Origin: Heracleum sosnowskyi
Taxonomy: Eukaryota > Streptophyta > Magnoliopsida > Apiales > Apiaceae
Length of the DNA: 64,000 nucleotides
NCBI GenBank assembly: GCA_030848705.1
Contig: CM061240.1
Location: 15,767,001-15,831,000, forward strand
Direction: 5' to 3'
Shown here: in pieces, positions 33,172 through 45,600 of the stretch
How the letters are laid out: the number at the start of each line of letters is the position of its first letter
Numbering within the stretch: position 1 is the stretch's first letter
Made by a program: the position numbers and the translations under genes
The notes under the pieces: model-generated
What the model was told of the DNA's origin: nothing
What the model saw: the letters and a program-made list of their open reading frames with translations, nothing else
The model's database searches: none

Positions 33172-36100
33172 ATGGCACCCAAATCTCAAACAGAATCCTC
33201 CTCTATTCCTTTAACCATCCCCAAAGAAACAAATCTTCTCACCATTCCCTCTGAGGCTGAGGCTAAACCCAGGTACAAGTGTTTTGTACGGTTCCTGAAC
33301 GACTCCTACCTCCGCCGAGCCCTAACCTTGAACCCCACGTTGTATGTTGATGTATTGGAAGGATTTTGGCGAACGGCGTTGGTTTCTACAATGGCCAGGG
33401 AAGATGGAACTTCGTTCCAGGAGATAGCTTGTTCAATTGGAGGCAAACACTTCCAGTTTGGGGAGAAGGAGATAAATGAAGCTTTAGGGTTCAAGGTGGA
33501 GGGTCATGACCAAGAAGCTACTGATGCTCAAATAGTAGACTTCATGACCTTCATTCAGTATGCTGATGAGATAGATACTGGAAAGCTGAATAAGAAGTTT
33601 GTAAGAAGGGAGTGGTCATTTCTATTTGATGCACTCCAGAAGGTGTTCCTTTGCAGAAAGACAGGATGGGACCATATCAGTCACATTGCTGTGAAGCTGG
33701 CCTATTCCCTAGCCTACAATCAGGAAATCAATGTTGGAGCAATAATCCTCAAGGAGTTGACTCAAAGGCTAGGGAGGACAGTCCGTGGAAGAGGTAATGA
33801 CATCTTTTACCCTCGCTTTCTTCAAGTTATTTTAAATTATCTTGATGCTAATGTCCATGACTTGGAGGGTATTGATAAATCAAAGCTGGCTTATTCCAAG
33901 TCCATGTCCAAGATTCTGTTTGGTTCATTGGACACAAGGAATCAAGTGGATGTGATCTTGAGTGTGACCCCGCATATGCAGGACACATTCGCGTCTTATC
34001 CACTTGATAAGCCCATATACCATGCTCTTTCCTGGACAGGGGAGGCTGAGACTGAAGGAGCATCACAGTCTAACCCAAGCCTCCCTATCCCATCCAGCAA
34101 CCCCACTGTAAACACCACTATAGAGGATAGTCAGCCAAGTGCATCAATCTCTCAAAAGGTTGATGTTACTAAAAAGAAGAAGAAGAGAACCCTAGCTATT
34201 ATCCATGAATCTGTAGAGTTAGCAAGTGAGATTCCTGAGTCACCTCTCACCAGACCAAAGAAGAAATCAAAATCTGTAGCCACCACTGCATCCTCTCAAC
34301 AGGATTCAGATGTGCAAAAAGGGGTACACCTGCTACTGTCTATGGCCTCTCAACAGGTCATGGGTATTGAAAAGAGCAGCCTCCCCACTGCAAGTTGTAA
34401 CGAGTCTGCACAGGGTCAAGACCTAACTCTTGACCCTAGGAGTGATAAGGGTGATCAAACACTAAGTGGAGAGCACATCAATGTTGAAACTCCTCCTATT
34501 TCTCAGGGGGAGTTGCTAAAATCCAATCTGAACCCCACTTCTCTCTCAGATTCTTCCACTAAAATTTCTTCTGAACAAGAGAGTCATACTCATGACAATC
34601 TTGCCCTTGATCAATCACAATCCAGCCCTGTGATTGAGCCAACTTCAAGTGACATGGTGCTTGACACTGTGCTCACCACTCAGGACCCACATTCAGTTGG
34701 TCAGGGAATGCATGCTGAGGCATATCCTAATGACACCAACACAAACATGGAGGATTCACCAGTTTTCACTGGAGACTCTGTGCCAAATTCTCCCATCCTT
34801 AGGGATGTGGAACTGTCTTCACAGACATATAGGGCTGATGTTGTAACCCATCCCATTTCAATGGAGACAACATCAGACCCTACAGCCATTCCAAGGCTGG
34901 AGGAGACTCAAACTCACACATCTCATGAAGTGCCTAGCACTAGCTCTCACTTGGCTCAGGCCACAATGTCAGAATGGCTGAAGCCTGTGCACCATGACAG
35001 GCCTTCAGGATCATCATCTGTGCCTTCCAAAATGTCTGAAGAAGCCATACAAGATCTCCATGTGGCACAGATTGATGAGTTCTCAAAGATAGCTCAACAT
35101 CTCCTCACCTCCAACCTTCCAAATGCTGATTATGAAGCTATCCTGCTATGCCATAAGGAGGATGTTGAAGCTCAACAGGAGAAGATTGTGGATACAGCTG
35201 AACCAGAGGGGAATGTGGATGCCTGGTTGGATGCTAAGAGGACTCTCAAGCTCAAGGATGCCCTGGCTTTTGTGAGAGAAGAATACCTCACCTCTCTGGG
35301 CTCCAATGCTAAGGATCTTTCTCCTGTTGCCATCTATGATGTTGTGAATGATGTATACAAGAACCAGTTGAAGGCTCTGCATTATCTTGGGAAAGGGCTT
35401 CAATCAGAGATTTCTTCAATTCAGGAGGAGACAGAAAGATCCCTCACTAAGCTCAGAACCTCTTATCTCTCTGATTTTCCCAAGGTGGATGGTATCCTCA
35501 AAGAAGTCCAGAAAACCTCCACCAATGTGTCCATGATGGATGTGACTCTTGCCATGGTCACAGACAACATCAAGAAACTGGCTTCTACACTGGAAAATCA
35601 AGCAAAATCTACCATCACCACCAATGCTATGTTGAATGTCATGTGGAAAAACCAGTATGGTGATAAGCTGGTGGATGAAGTCCCTCTGTCAGAAATCTCC
35701 AAATATGATTTTGCCAGGGTCAAAGATCAATCCCTCAACTCATTTAGGTCTCAACAATTATTCTCCAAGGTGGATGGCTTAGAAAGAGAAGTGGCCTCTC
35801 TCAAGGATGAAAACAGAATGCTATCTACATCTCTAAGCCAACTCAATGCTAAACTAGATGATCAAGGCACCAACACAACAAATATTTTGCTGGTGCAGCA
35901 ACAAATGATGACCTCAATGATGAGATCTATGAACCTGCCTATTCCTGGGGAAACTCAAGACATTTTGTCTGATCCCAAGCCTAAGGGGGAGAAAGGAAAG
36001 GAGATCAATGTGAAAAAGACAGGGGGAGCACCTACCAAGCAGTCAAAACTTAAGGGCAAGCTCACTGAAGAGACAATAAAGCCAATCAATCTTCCCCCTG

Positions 36101-38022
36101 TAGAGGTCATCAATGCACAAGGTCAGAAAAGCACAGTCACCACAACATTCTATCCATCCACAATGCCTAAAGACATCTCAACCTCTCAACCTGCTATACC
36201 CACTCCAATTGCTAAACCTACCCAAGCTTCACTTATCACTGAGGCCAAGCTACAGGAAGTTGCCAACTCTAACATCTATCATGATGAGGCATTCCTGGAG
36301 TTTCTGAAAGCCACCTACAAGAATGCTCAAGGAGATGCACAAGCATATAGAAAGAAGCTCAGGGAAAGCATCAAGTACTTCACAGTTGCAGTCAGGAAAA
36401 TCAGGGATGTTTATCTGAGAGAAATAATCATGGTATGCAAGGACAACTGCTTGTGGCACTTAGCATTTCAAACTCTGGAGAAACTGAAGTTCACTGAAGT
36501 GTCAATAATTCTGGAGTTGATTGAAAAGAGTGGGGCTAACAATGAAAGTCTTTATAATGACTTGGAGATGGACCAAAATCAAAGACTGCCTGAGGTCATA
36601 CCCAAGCCAAGGACAGTAATTTTTCAAAGTCTATCCAAAGTCAGAAGTATTGACCAACTAGTCATTCCCAAAGATCTGCAAATGAAGAATAACACAAAGA
36701 TCAATCAGGTGCTGCAAATGCTGAGAGCAAAGAAAGGAGTCAAGACAGCAGAGGAATTAGAGATGATTAACATTCTACAATCTTTTCTGATTCATGGTGT
36801 TTTGCCAGAATCTGTCACAGAAAAGAACAAGAAGAAGGATGGGGAGGATGATGATGAGGAGAAAACCTACAGGAGGAGATCTCATTCAAGGAGTAATAAG
36901 GATGGACCAAGTGACAGTAGCAGGAGCAAATCTTCCAAGAAATCTACAGATGCTGGTGATGACACAAAGGGGGCAAAGGAGACAGTGAAGAGAACTAGGA
37001 GTGGAATTCAGCAAGTCAAGGACATTGCTAGTAGTACTTTAACCACAACACAAGACTCTAAGTCTAGGGTGGGTACTGTTAGCAATGATCCTCCAAAATC
37101 ATTATCCATGACTTCTGAACTTGAGTTGCCACAGAAGAAGGGTGAAGCCACAAAAGAAATATCAAGAAAACACTTCCACAAAGTTACAGCTAGTGGAGTG
37201 TTACAGTGGATGAAGGGGAAAGGAATAAAGCTTCTTCCAAGTGATGTGGCACTGAAGACTAATTCTCCTTGTTCCAGAAAGGTATCTCTTGTGAAGCATT
37301 TGAAGATCAAGAGTGTACCCAAAAGGATAAGGATAACAAAGAAGACTGGAAAACTCACAAATGTTACTGGCATCAATGTGCTTCCACTAGATGAGGACTA
37401 TGATGAAGATGCCCTAGCATTTTTGAGGGCTCAAAGGATCTTTGAAGTCAAAGTGAAGTTGGATCATCTAGAGATCAAGTACACTGATGGAAGAGAAAGG
37501 ATAATGAAGCAAGGAAGCTGGCAATATTTCTATAAGTATGAGCTTGAAAGGATAAATGCCTTACTGAATTTTGAAGAAAGAGAATAAAGGACATGGAAGA
37601 TAGATATTGCCAGGTACTTGAAGATGCATGCTGATTATGAAGAAAACATGAGGAAAGAGAATGAAAAGAAGAAGATTCAGAGAGAAAAAGAAATGGCTGA
37701 GATGGAGGAGAGGGCTAAAGAGCTAAGGCAGAAAGGGTTGTGCAGGGTCAAGCAAAATCCTTACATTGTGGAGTACAAAAACTCACATGGAGGTCAAAGC
37801 AAAATAAGGATGGAGTTTCTTGATTCCTATGTAGAAAGTGCACTCAAGGCTGCAATTGATGACTTGGAAGGCTCACCTCTCATTGAAGAACTGATTGCAA
37901 GAGAAGAACTTCAAGAAGCCATCATAGACTTGAAGAGAAAAGAAGAGATAAGGAAAAAGAAGATATATGATGATTTGCTAGAGAAGCAATTGGAAGCTGA
38001 AGCTGTTGAGCAACAAAAGTAA
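33172..38022 (+). CDS. env-position ORF of element B (1471 aa to first stop, extension of 134 codons)
   Basis: Large protein of unknown function in the env-like position of Sireviruses. ATG 33172 is chosen for its context (AAGAAATGGC) and because the N-terminus aligns with C (MAPK start). Residues about 20-270 form a folded-looking domain with FYPRFLQVIL, shared with A and C. Residues about 280-620 are Ser/Thr/Pro-rich. Coiled-coil segments follow (about 720-900), then a helical region (about 1030-1160), a charged Lys/Arg/Ser/Asp stretch (about 1215-1260) and a conserved tail. A TAA at 37585-37587 ends the first 1471 codons; the same frame then stays open for 144 codons to 38022, with a coiled-coil composition. 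No signal peptide or clear transmembrane helix is visible. Soybean SIRE1 is known to express its env-like ORF by stop suppression; here an internal promoter looks more likely. Confidence 0.8.
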
Positions 38023-38166
38023 TCTGTAAGCTTTCAATTTTTCTATGTAATCAAATTTCTGATCTCAAGGTTCATGAATTGTTCTCTCTGTTACTAAATT
38101 TCCTTTTATGTAAGTTAGGCTTGTTATCAGACATGAAATTGTGCCTAAGGATCTTACTCACAATTT

Positions 38167-38174
38167 GGGGGAGA
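38167..38174 (+). other. Polypurine tract of element B
   Basis: GGGGGAGA followed by TT directly before the 3' LTR start TGTTAGG at 38176. Confidence 0.9.
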
Positions 38175-38175
38175 T

Positions 38176-39425
38176 TGTTAGGCTCAAGACATGTCTGAAT
38201 ACCACTATTAACAAGCCTACACTATGTGACTATGTCACATTACATGACCTAGTGTTTTCTATCACTGGGATATAGTATAGGTCTCTAAATGTCCTTGTCT
38301 TGTTTTCATGGACAATAGCTTTATCATGTATGCTCAGATTTATAATGAGCTTAGTAAAATTCTTGCATCTAGAATGTATATAGGCCATTGAATAATTATC
38401 CTGGTAGAAGTTCAGAAGTGTTCATGCAGCGGGATAGAGTTGAATAAGGCCATGAAGAAATAAGTTGCAGGAATTTGTCTAAGGCATTATATAGCAAAGT
38501 CAAAAGAAAGCTATGTCGTGAAGTCACCAATATCCATGTCGTGAAGTACTATATCGCATAGTCCATTTTGTACTATGTCGAGAAGTCCTCAAGACACATG
38601 TCGTGAAGTGTTGAAGTCAGCAAAGTCAAAGGAGCCTAGATCGTGAAGTCCTCAGAAGCCCTATGTCGCATAGTCATCAAATGACCTATGTCGCATAGTC
38701 ATCAAATGACCTATGTCGCATAGTCATCAAATGACCTATGTCGCAAAGTCTTCAAAGGCTATATCGCATAGTCCTCACAAGGGAGATCGCGAAGTCAGGG
38801 ATAAAGTGGAGTTCACGATATCAACACTTAGTCGTTCATAACAAGACAAATCAAGGTACAGAACCAAGAATCAAAGGAGACAAATACTGAAGCATTTGTT
38901 CTGGCAAGGTGGTCCAAAGAACAGATGGCAAATCTACAGCTAAACTTGGAGAGAAAGATAAGAGACAAGCAGCTACAGAAACGGGAAAGACTCCGAAAAG
39001 CAGGTGGTCCTTCCTGACACAGTGAACTTCTTATGGCAGGACAAGTTGGACTTTCAGAAGGGGTAGCTGTGTAATATTGTGTGTGCCTAGTTTGTATAGG
39101 GGAATATATATATCGTGCATACGCAACTGTAAGCTGTAAGAGAGATACACATAGTTATTTGCTAAGCTCTTTTCTCTGTAAGCAAGCAAGTTCAAACTGT
39201 TCTTGTTTAGAAGCCAGAAATTCGATTGTGAATTTCCTGGAAAGCTGTAGTATTTAATTTGCTTATACAAAGTAGATTAAAGTGATTGTGTGTGTTATTT
39301 ACTTTCTGCATTTTACATATCATAATCACATACAGTTGTCTACTTAGTTTTCAAGATCGAAAAATATATCAAACTATCCATTCACCCCCCCTCTGTCTAG
39401 TTTCTAGTGGTATTCATTTCTAACA
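38176..39425 (+). repeat. 3' LTR of element B (1250 bp)
   Basis: Full-length match to 25470-26719. By eye it differs at only four sites (GCAGCG/GCAGCA, GTCGC/GTCGT, TTAGTC/TTAGCC, ATTCAT/ATTCCT). Followed by the GTTTA duplication and then by the rest of the C LTR. Confidence 0.97.
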
Positions 39426-39430
39426 GTTTA

Positions 39431-40007
39431 AATGTTCAAGAAACAGGCGTGATGCAGTATCCCTAAGCTGCACCAAGTCTGCAAGACTACGACAGAAGCT
39501 TCAAGCACTGCAAAACAAAAGCGAATCAATTCAAGAGCAAGGTCAAGTCTTTATCTGCTGAATTGGTTTAGCTGGAAATGGAATGAATCTAGGTTGCTTT
39601 CTTTGTAATGTATATCTGACATGTTAGCAATTTAGGAAAGTCACATGGGTAAGACAATCTGTAAGAAGCTGCCACTTGACAGTGACAGCAGCTTCACAAA
39701 CCCGTGACTGATAGTGATAGGGTTAGTCTTATACCTACTATCAATTCATTTTAGAATTGTAACGAAGACAAGCAAGTGTCTTTGAAGAAAACCCGAAGCT
39801 CGAGAATTCTTTCTTGAGGTTGTAGCAACACTTTGCAAAATAAATAAAACATTTATTTTGTGAATCTTGTTCTTACTGAATACTGTTCGTGATTGCATAT
39901 ATTGCTGATAACGTTTAATCTTGATTTTAGTTGTTGAAATTTAGATTGAATTTTATCAGTATTGCATTCATCCCCCCCCCCCCTTCTGCAATACACAAGG
40001 ACTAACA
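39431..40007 (+). repeat. 5' LTR of element C, right part (577 bp)
   Basis: Resumes with AATGTTCAAGAAACAGG after the second GTTTA and ends GGACTAACA. It matches 53682-54258 and has the same C-run (ATCCCCCCC...TTCTGC) near the end. Confidence 0.95.
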
Positions 40008-40058
40008 ACTGGTATCAGAGCTTTCAGATTAACATACATATCTGAGATCCCGAAGAAA
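40008..40058 (+). other. PBS and leader of element C
   Basis: TGGTATCAGAGC at 40010-40021, two bases after the LTR and complementary to initiator-Met tRNA. The gag ATG follows at 40059. Confidence 0.93.
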
Positions 40059-42677
40059 ATGCAGAAATCAAACAGTATCAAGATCCCAGCATTTGATAAA
40101 GAGAACTACAACATTTAGAAAAGAAAAATCTTGTTGTTTATCAAAGCTGCAAATCCACTATACCCAGGTATACTCGAGAATGGTCCTTTCATACCAAGAA
40201 AGGAAATTGAAGCCACAACAGTGAATGGTGAGATTGTTCCTGCACATTGGGTTCCCAAAGATCCCTCAGAAATCTTGGAACCTGAAAAGGAGAAAATGGT
40301 GCTAGATGATCATTTGCAACTTATCTTGCTCGATTCTCTCACGCTGGATAAAGCCATGTGTGGAAGTGTGATAAGCTGCACATCAGCCAAGGAGATGTGG
40401 ATCAGGTTAGCCTTACTCTGTGAAGGAAGTGAAGAGGTTAAGGGCAACCAAAGGCAAATTCTAATATCTCAATATGAGGCATTCATGGCCAAGCCTGGTG
40501 AAGACTTAACCTCCATGTTTGAAAGGTTCAGTAAGCTCTTAACTGAATTACAGATACATGGCAAGTACTATGACAGAAAAGAATTAAATGTCAAGTTCCT
40601 GCTCACACTGTCTGATCACCTTGAACACAAGACAACAGCCATACGAGAAGGAAGAGATCTCAACAATATAACCTTTGAGACACTTTATGGTATTCTGAAA
40701 TCTTATGAACTCGAACTCTTTCAAAAGAGAGCCATACAAAGTGGAACAAGGAACAAGATGGCTAATATGTCAAGTGCCCTAGTAGCACATGTGCCAAGGA
40801 TCACACAGCCAAGTGAAGTACTACAGATCACACCATCAACCCCAACATAGACCTTGAAGATAGAAGAGATGGTTGAAGATGATGAAAAAGTGGTACTACA
40901 GCTCAAAGATGTGGAAGATGAAGACTTCTACATAATGGAGGAACTGGAAAGCATGGACAACCCTACTATGGCTTACATGGCCAAAAAGTTCAAGAACTTT
41001 AGGTTCAAGAAGGATAGGTCATACAAGCCTCAAGGCCAAGCATCCAAGTTCAGCAAAGGAAGCTCATCAAAGGCTGCTGTGGGAAGTTCAACCAAAGGAG
41101 GATACAAAACTGGATTTGTGGATAGATCAAAGTTCAAATGTTACAACTGTGGAGAACCTGGTCATTTTGCTACTGAATGCAAAAGACCCAAACAGGTTCA
41201 AAGATATGAGAAAGGAACTGGTGGATACTCCAAGAAAAATCAAGGTAGAGCCTATGTGGCTGAAGGAAAGTGTTGGGATGATTCTGATGATGAAGAAGAG
41301 GAAGAATATGTCAACCTAGCTCTCATGGCTAGCACTGATGAGGTAGCATCAACACCTTCAAGTCAGGTACCTTCACTTGTCTTACTTGATATGTCTACTG
41401 ATGAGTATAAGAAAACCATTAAAGACTTAAGTGCTGAAATGTTCAATGTCTATACTAGCTTGTCTGCTGCTAATGAGGAAATCTCTAGACTAAGTAAGCT
41501 AAATGAAACACTTCAGTCTGAAAATGATTCTCTTGTTCTCAAAACCAGTTCACTAGGCTCTTTAGCTCAAGAGAATGCTAAACTTAAAAATGAATTAAAA
41601 TGTGCTAAGGAGGTTGAGGAATTCCTGAGGAATGAGATTGCTGAAAATGAATTTAAGATTAAGGCCTATAGAAACTCATCAAAGATAGTTCAGGATTACA
41701 ATGATAAGCATACAGAAAATCAGTCTGTTGGTATAGGTTTTTCTTATGGTAGAAGACCTGGAAAGGAAACTGTGATTCAAGATTGTCCTGGAAATGCTGC
41801 TGTCAAACCCACCATTCTCAAGAAAGTTAAAACTCCTATTTTCAAAGCTGCTGAAATTGAGTTTGATGAAGAAGCCATGCTCATCAAACAAGAAATTCTT
41901 GATGAGGATGAAGGTGTTGACAGCACATTCAAGGATGGAAAGGATACTGTCACAATCCCCAAGACAGTAAACTTACCAAGCAATCAGACAGTAAGTTCAA
42001 AAGATGCTGTCACAGTTGGCAAGACAGAATCTTTCAAAGATACTGTCAAGAATGGTTCCAAGACAACAACTTTCAAACCTTCTGTCAAGACAGTAGGAAT
42101 AAAAGATATTGTCAAGGAAAGTTCGAGAGCAACTTCTGAACATACTGTCAATCCAGTAACTCCCAAGTCTAAAAACAGAAATGGTAAGGTAGGTGTCAAT
42201 AAAGGAAATGGATACACTAATGTTGGAGGTGCTTCTAGGAAACTGTGCAATAACTGTGGATCTACTCATCACTTAACACATGTTTGTAAGAAACCAATTG
42301 AGGATAAGATCAATGCTACTGAACTCAATGGTAACTTACACAGAACCCCCCTTATGCATAGAACTATGAGTGTCTGTAATAACATTGATTGTATGCCATG
42401 CAAAATCACTGCCATGAGTACATGCTTTAACTTACCTGTTCTCTCTACTGAAAAATGCTCATACCTAAACACTGTTGAGACTTCTGAGCCTGCTGGCAAC
42501 AGCAAAAAGGCTTCATCCACTAAGAAAAGGACCAAGTCCAATTCTAAACCTAAGTGGGTGAAAAGAGAAGTCAAACAGGAAGTCTTTGATAATGCTTGTG
42601 ATGTTGTGACTGAAAGAAACTCAGGAAACACTGAAACTGCAGGACCCAACAAAGATTGGGTACCATATGCAACTTAG
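40059..42677 (+). pseudogene. gag: gag of element C, two in-frame stops
   Basis: Same architecture as gag of B: UBN2-type start (SIKIPAFDKENYN), CCHC knuckle CYNCGEPGHFATEC at about 41142-41183, a coiled coil, a second CCHC CNNCGSTHHLTHVC at about 42246-42287, and CX4CX2C. ATG 40059 lies just after the PBS. Stops: TAG 40116-40118 (where A and B have Trp, a G-to-A change) and TAG 40848-40850. There is no frameshift. Between about 41920 and 42150 the protein is expanded by degenerate KD(T/A)V-type repeats whose codons contain ACTGTCA, the non-coding motif of this element. pol is in the same frame after the gag stop (TAG 42675-42677). Confidence 0.9.
41920..42150 (+). repeat. In-frame ACTGTC (KDTV-type) repeats in gag of C
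   Basis: About ten copies of GATACTGTC, GATGCTGTC, TCTGTCAAG or the reverse form AAGACAGTA lie within 230 bp of the gag C-terminal region. In the aligned region of B there is no such expansion. Confidence 0.7.
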
Positions 42678-42689
42678 AAACATTCTGTT

Positions 42690-45600
42690 TTGCAGGGTAA
42701 GAAGAAAAATCAGGTCATGTGGATTATTGACAGTGGTTGCTCAAGACACATGACAGGTGATAAAGCCCTGCTATCACATTATGTAGAGAAAGCTGGCCCA
42801 ATCATAACCTTTGGAGACAACAGCAAGGGTTACACAGTGGGATATGGCTGTCTGGAAATTGGAAATGTTGTCATTGAAGATATTGCTATTGTGGATGGAT
42901 TGAAGCACAACCTACTCAGTGTCAACCAATTCAGTGACAGAGGATTTAAGGTTGACTTTGACATGATGGTGTGCAACATCTATCACAAGAAGGATGGAAG
43001 CCTCTCTCTAAAAGGGGTCAGAAAAGGAAGCCTGTTTGTTGCTGATCTAAGCTCAACAAAGAAGGATAAAGTTTACTGTTTTTACAGCAAAGCTACTGTT
43101 GGTGACAGTATGCTTTGGCACAGGAAGCTCTCACATCTCAACTTCAAAACAATGAACATTCTAATGAAGAAAGAGTTAGTGAGAGGTTTGCCCCAACAGG
43201 AATTCTGTCAAGAAGGATTGTGTGAAGATTGTCAAATGGGCAAACTGAGAAGAGCTGTGCACAAGTCCAAGCAAGTAAACACCAACACAGAAGCACTCAA
43301 GTTAATTCACATGGATCTCTTTGGACCAGTCAATGTACCATCTATGGCCAGAAAGAGATATGCCTTAGTAATGGTGGATGATTACTCAAGGTACACTTGG
43401 GTGAAACTTCTTGAATCCAAAGATGAAGCTGCTCAAGTGATTATTGATCAAGTCAGAGTTCTTGATAGAACCCCAAACTCAAAAGTTCAAATCTTGAGGA
43501 GTGACAATGGTACAGAATTCAGAAATGCCACACTTGGAAATTTCTGCAAAGATGAAGGAATTGTACAACAATTCTCTGCTGCAAGAACTCCACAGCAGAA
43601 TGGAGTTGTAGAAAGAAAGAACATGACTCTCATTGAAGCAGCTAGAACTATGTTGCATGATGCTAAGCTGCCAACATATTTCTGGGCTGAAGCTAGGGCT
43701 GTCAATGGATCGGAAATCCGATCCGATCCGATCCGATCCGAAGGCTAATGGAGCGGATATGGATCACTACAAAATAAATCCGATCCGCTAAAAATCCGAT
43801 CCGGTAACGATCCGATCCGATTAGTATCGGATATGGATTTAACATGATCCGATCCGTTAACGATCCGATCCGATTATTTTATATTATATATATATATATA
43901 TATATATAATTTATATATTATATATAATATGTTATATATATTAAATATATCATATATTTTTACCAATTAAGTCAAAATAGTTCTCTTTTACTTGTATAAA
44001 CTGGACCTCTCTTTTATTTATAAAATTGACACAAAAGACAATGAAATGTAAGGCACATAAACTAGTTTCACATTTGTTGATGAACGATTACAAACTTACA
44101 ATGGTTGTATGACAAGCAATCGTATTTAGGATAGTTGGACATTCAAATTCTGTGTTTTAGTTCTCGGATTGTAATTAGGTTTTAATTTTTTGTGTAATCT
44201 GTAAATTAATGTTGATGTTAAATTTGCATTTCAACTCTGTGAAATATTTAGTGATGTTTGAATTTGAATTTGAGTAAAATATGTTTTTAAAATATTAACG
44301 GATCGGAGCTCCGATCCGTTAACCGTGATCCTAACGGATCCGGATATGGATCGAGCTATAAAAAATCCGGTTGTGATCCGATCCGAATCCGAATCCGGTA
44401 AAATTAAATGGATCAGGATATGGATCAAGGCCGATCCGATCCAGATCCGATCCATTGACAGCCCTAGCTGAAGCTATCAACACAGCCTGTTATACTCAGA
44501 ACAGAACCATGATCAACAAAACTCATGCAAGCACACCTTACTGTCTGCTAACTGGAAAGAAACCTACTGTCAAATATTTTCATGTGTTTGGAAGCAAATG
44601 CTTTATGATGAAGGACAATCATGAGAAGAAAGGAAAATTTGACACCAAGGCTTTTGAAGGACTATTCATGGGTTACAGCACAGAAAGGACTGCCTACAGA
44701 GTTTATGTTATGGAACACAGGATTATTGAAGAAAGTGTTAATGTCACATTTGATGAAACCAAGTTTCCAGGACTGCATGAAGAAGGAAAGATGCAGACAT
44801 TCAGATTTGAGAATCAAGGATACCTGGAAGCTGAGGAGATTGTGGATGAAGAACCTAGCTTCACTCAAGTTGTTGAAGTTGATAAAGATACTGTCAATGC
44901 CACTACTGTCAACCAAACTCCAGCTCAGTCACAGACCATATCCTCTAACATTCATGACAGTGATGACTCTGGAGACAATGAAGAACATGGTGGAGACAAT
45001 GGAATTGATGAGCATTCAACTCAACAAGCTGAAGCAAATGTTCCTGTTCAATCAAGTAGCTTGCCCAGAATCACCAGGTGGAACAAGGATCACACAAATG
45101 ACCTTATCATTGGTGATCCTAATTCTGGAGTGAGGACAAGGAACAAAGTCTCTGCTGACAGCATGTTTTCATGCTTCCTGTCACAAATGGAACCCAAGAC
45201 AATTGATGAAGCATTGTTGGATTCTGACTGGGTGATAGACATGCAAGAAGAGCTAAATCAGTTTGAAAGAAACAATGTATGGAAATTGGTTCCAAGACCT
45301 AAGGGAAAGTCAGTTATTGAGACCAAGTGGGTTTTCAGAAACAAATTTGATGAAAATGGATTGGTGACAAGGAACAAAGCAAGGCTAGTGGCTAAAGGTT
45401 ACTGTCAACAGGAGGGAATAGATTATGATGAGACATTTGCTCCTGTTGCAAGACTTGAAGCTATAAGAATCTTTCTAGCTTATGCTGCACACTGCAACTT
45501 CAAAGTATTTCAGATGGATGTCAAAAGTGCCTTTCTAAATGGAGAGCTGGAAGAAGAAGTGTATGTGGAACAGCCACCAGGGTTTGAGGATGCTGAAATG

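Larger units (their letters stand above)
25470..39425 (+). mobile_element. Sirevirus-type Ty1/copia retrotransposon, element B (young)
   Basis: 13.96 kb, inserted in the 5' LTR of C with GTTTA duplications (25465-25469 and 39426-39430). Both LTRs are 1250 bp and show only four differences by eye (about 0.3 percent). gag is fully open. pol is open except for a frameshift near its last 40 codons. The env-position ORF has a single in-frame stop near its end. The LTR similarity implies a very recent insertion. Confidence 0.96.

Noticed and set aside
32804..33178. 124-codon minus-strand ORF upstream of the env-position gene of B
   Set aside because: Reads through the GCGACATAG motif array and the CT-rich leader; repetitive composition, no homology recognised.
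33172..38022. True retroviral envelope protein
   Set aside because: No signal peptide, fusion peptide or clear transmembrane anchor can be seen; the env label rests on position only.
44455..44475. Start codon for a separate pol ORF in C
   Set aside because: The start lies in the hAT terminus; the frame is the continuation of pol after the insertion.
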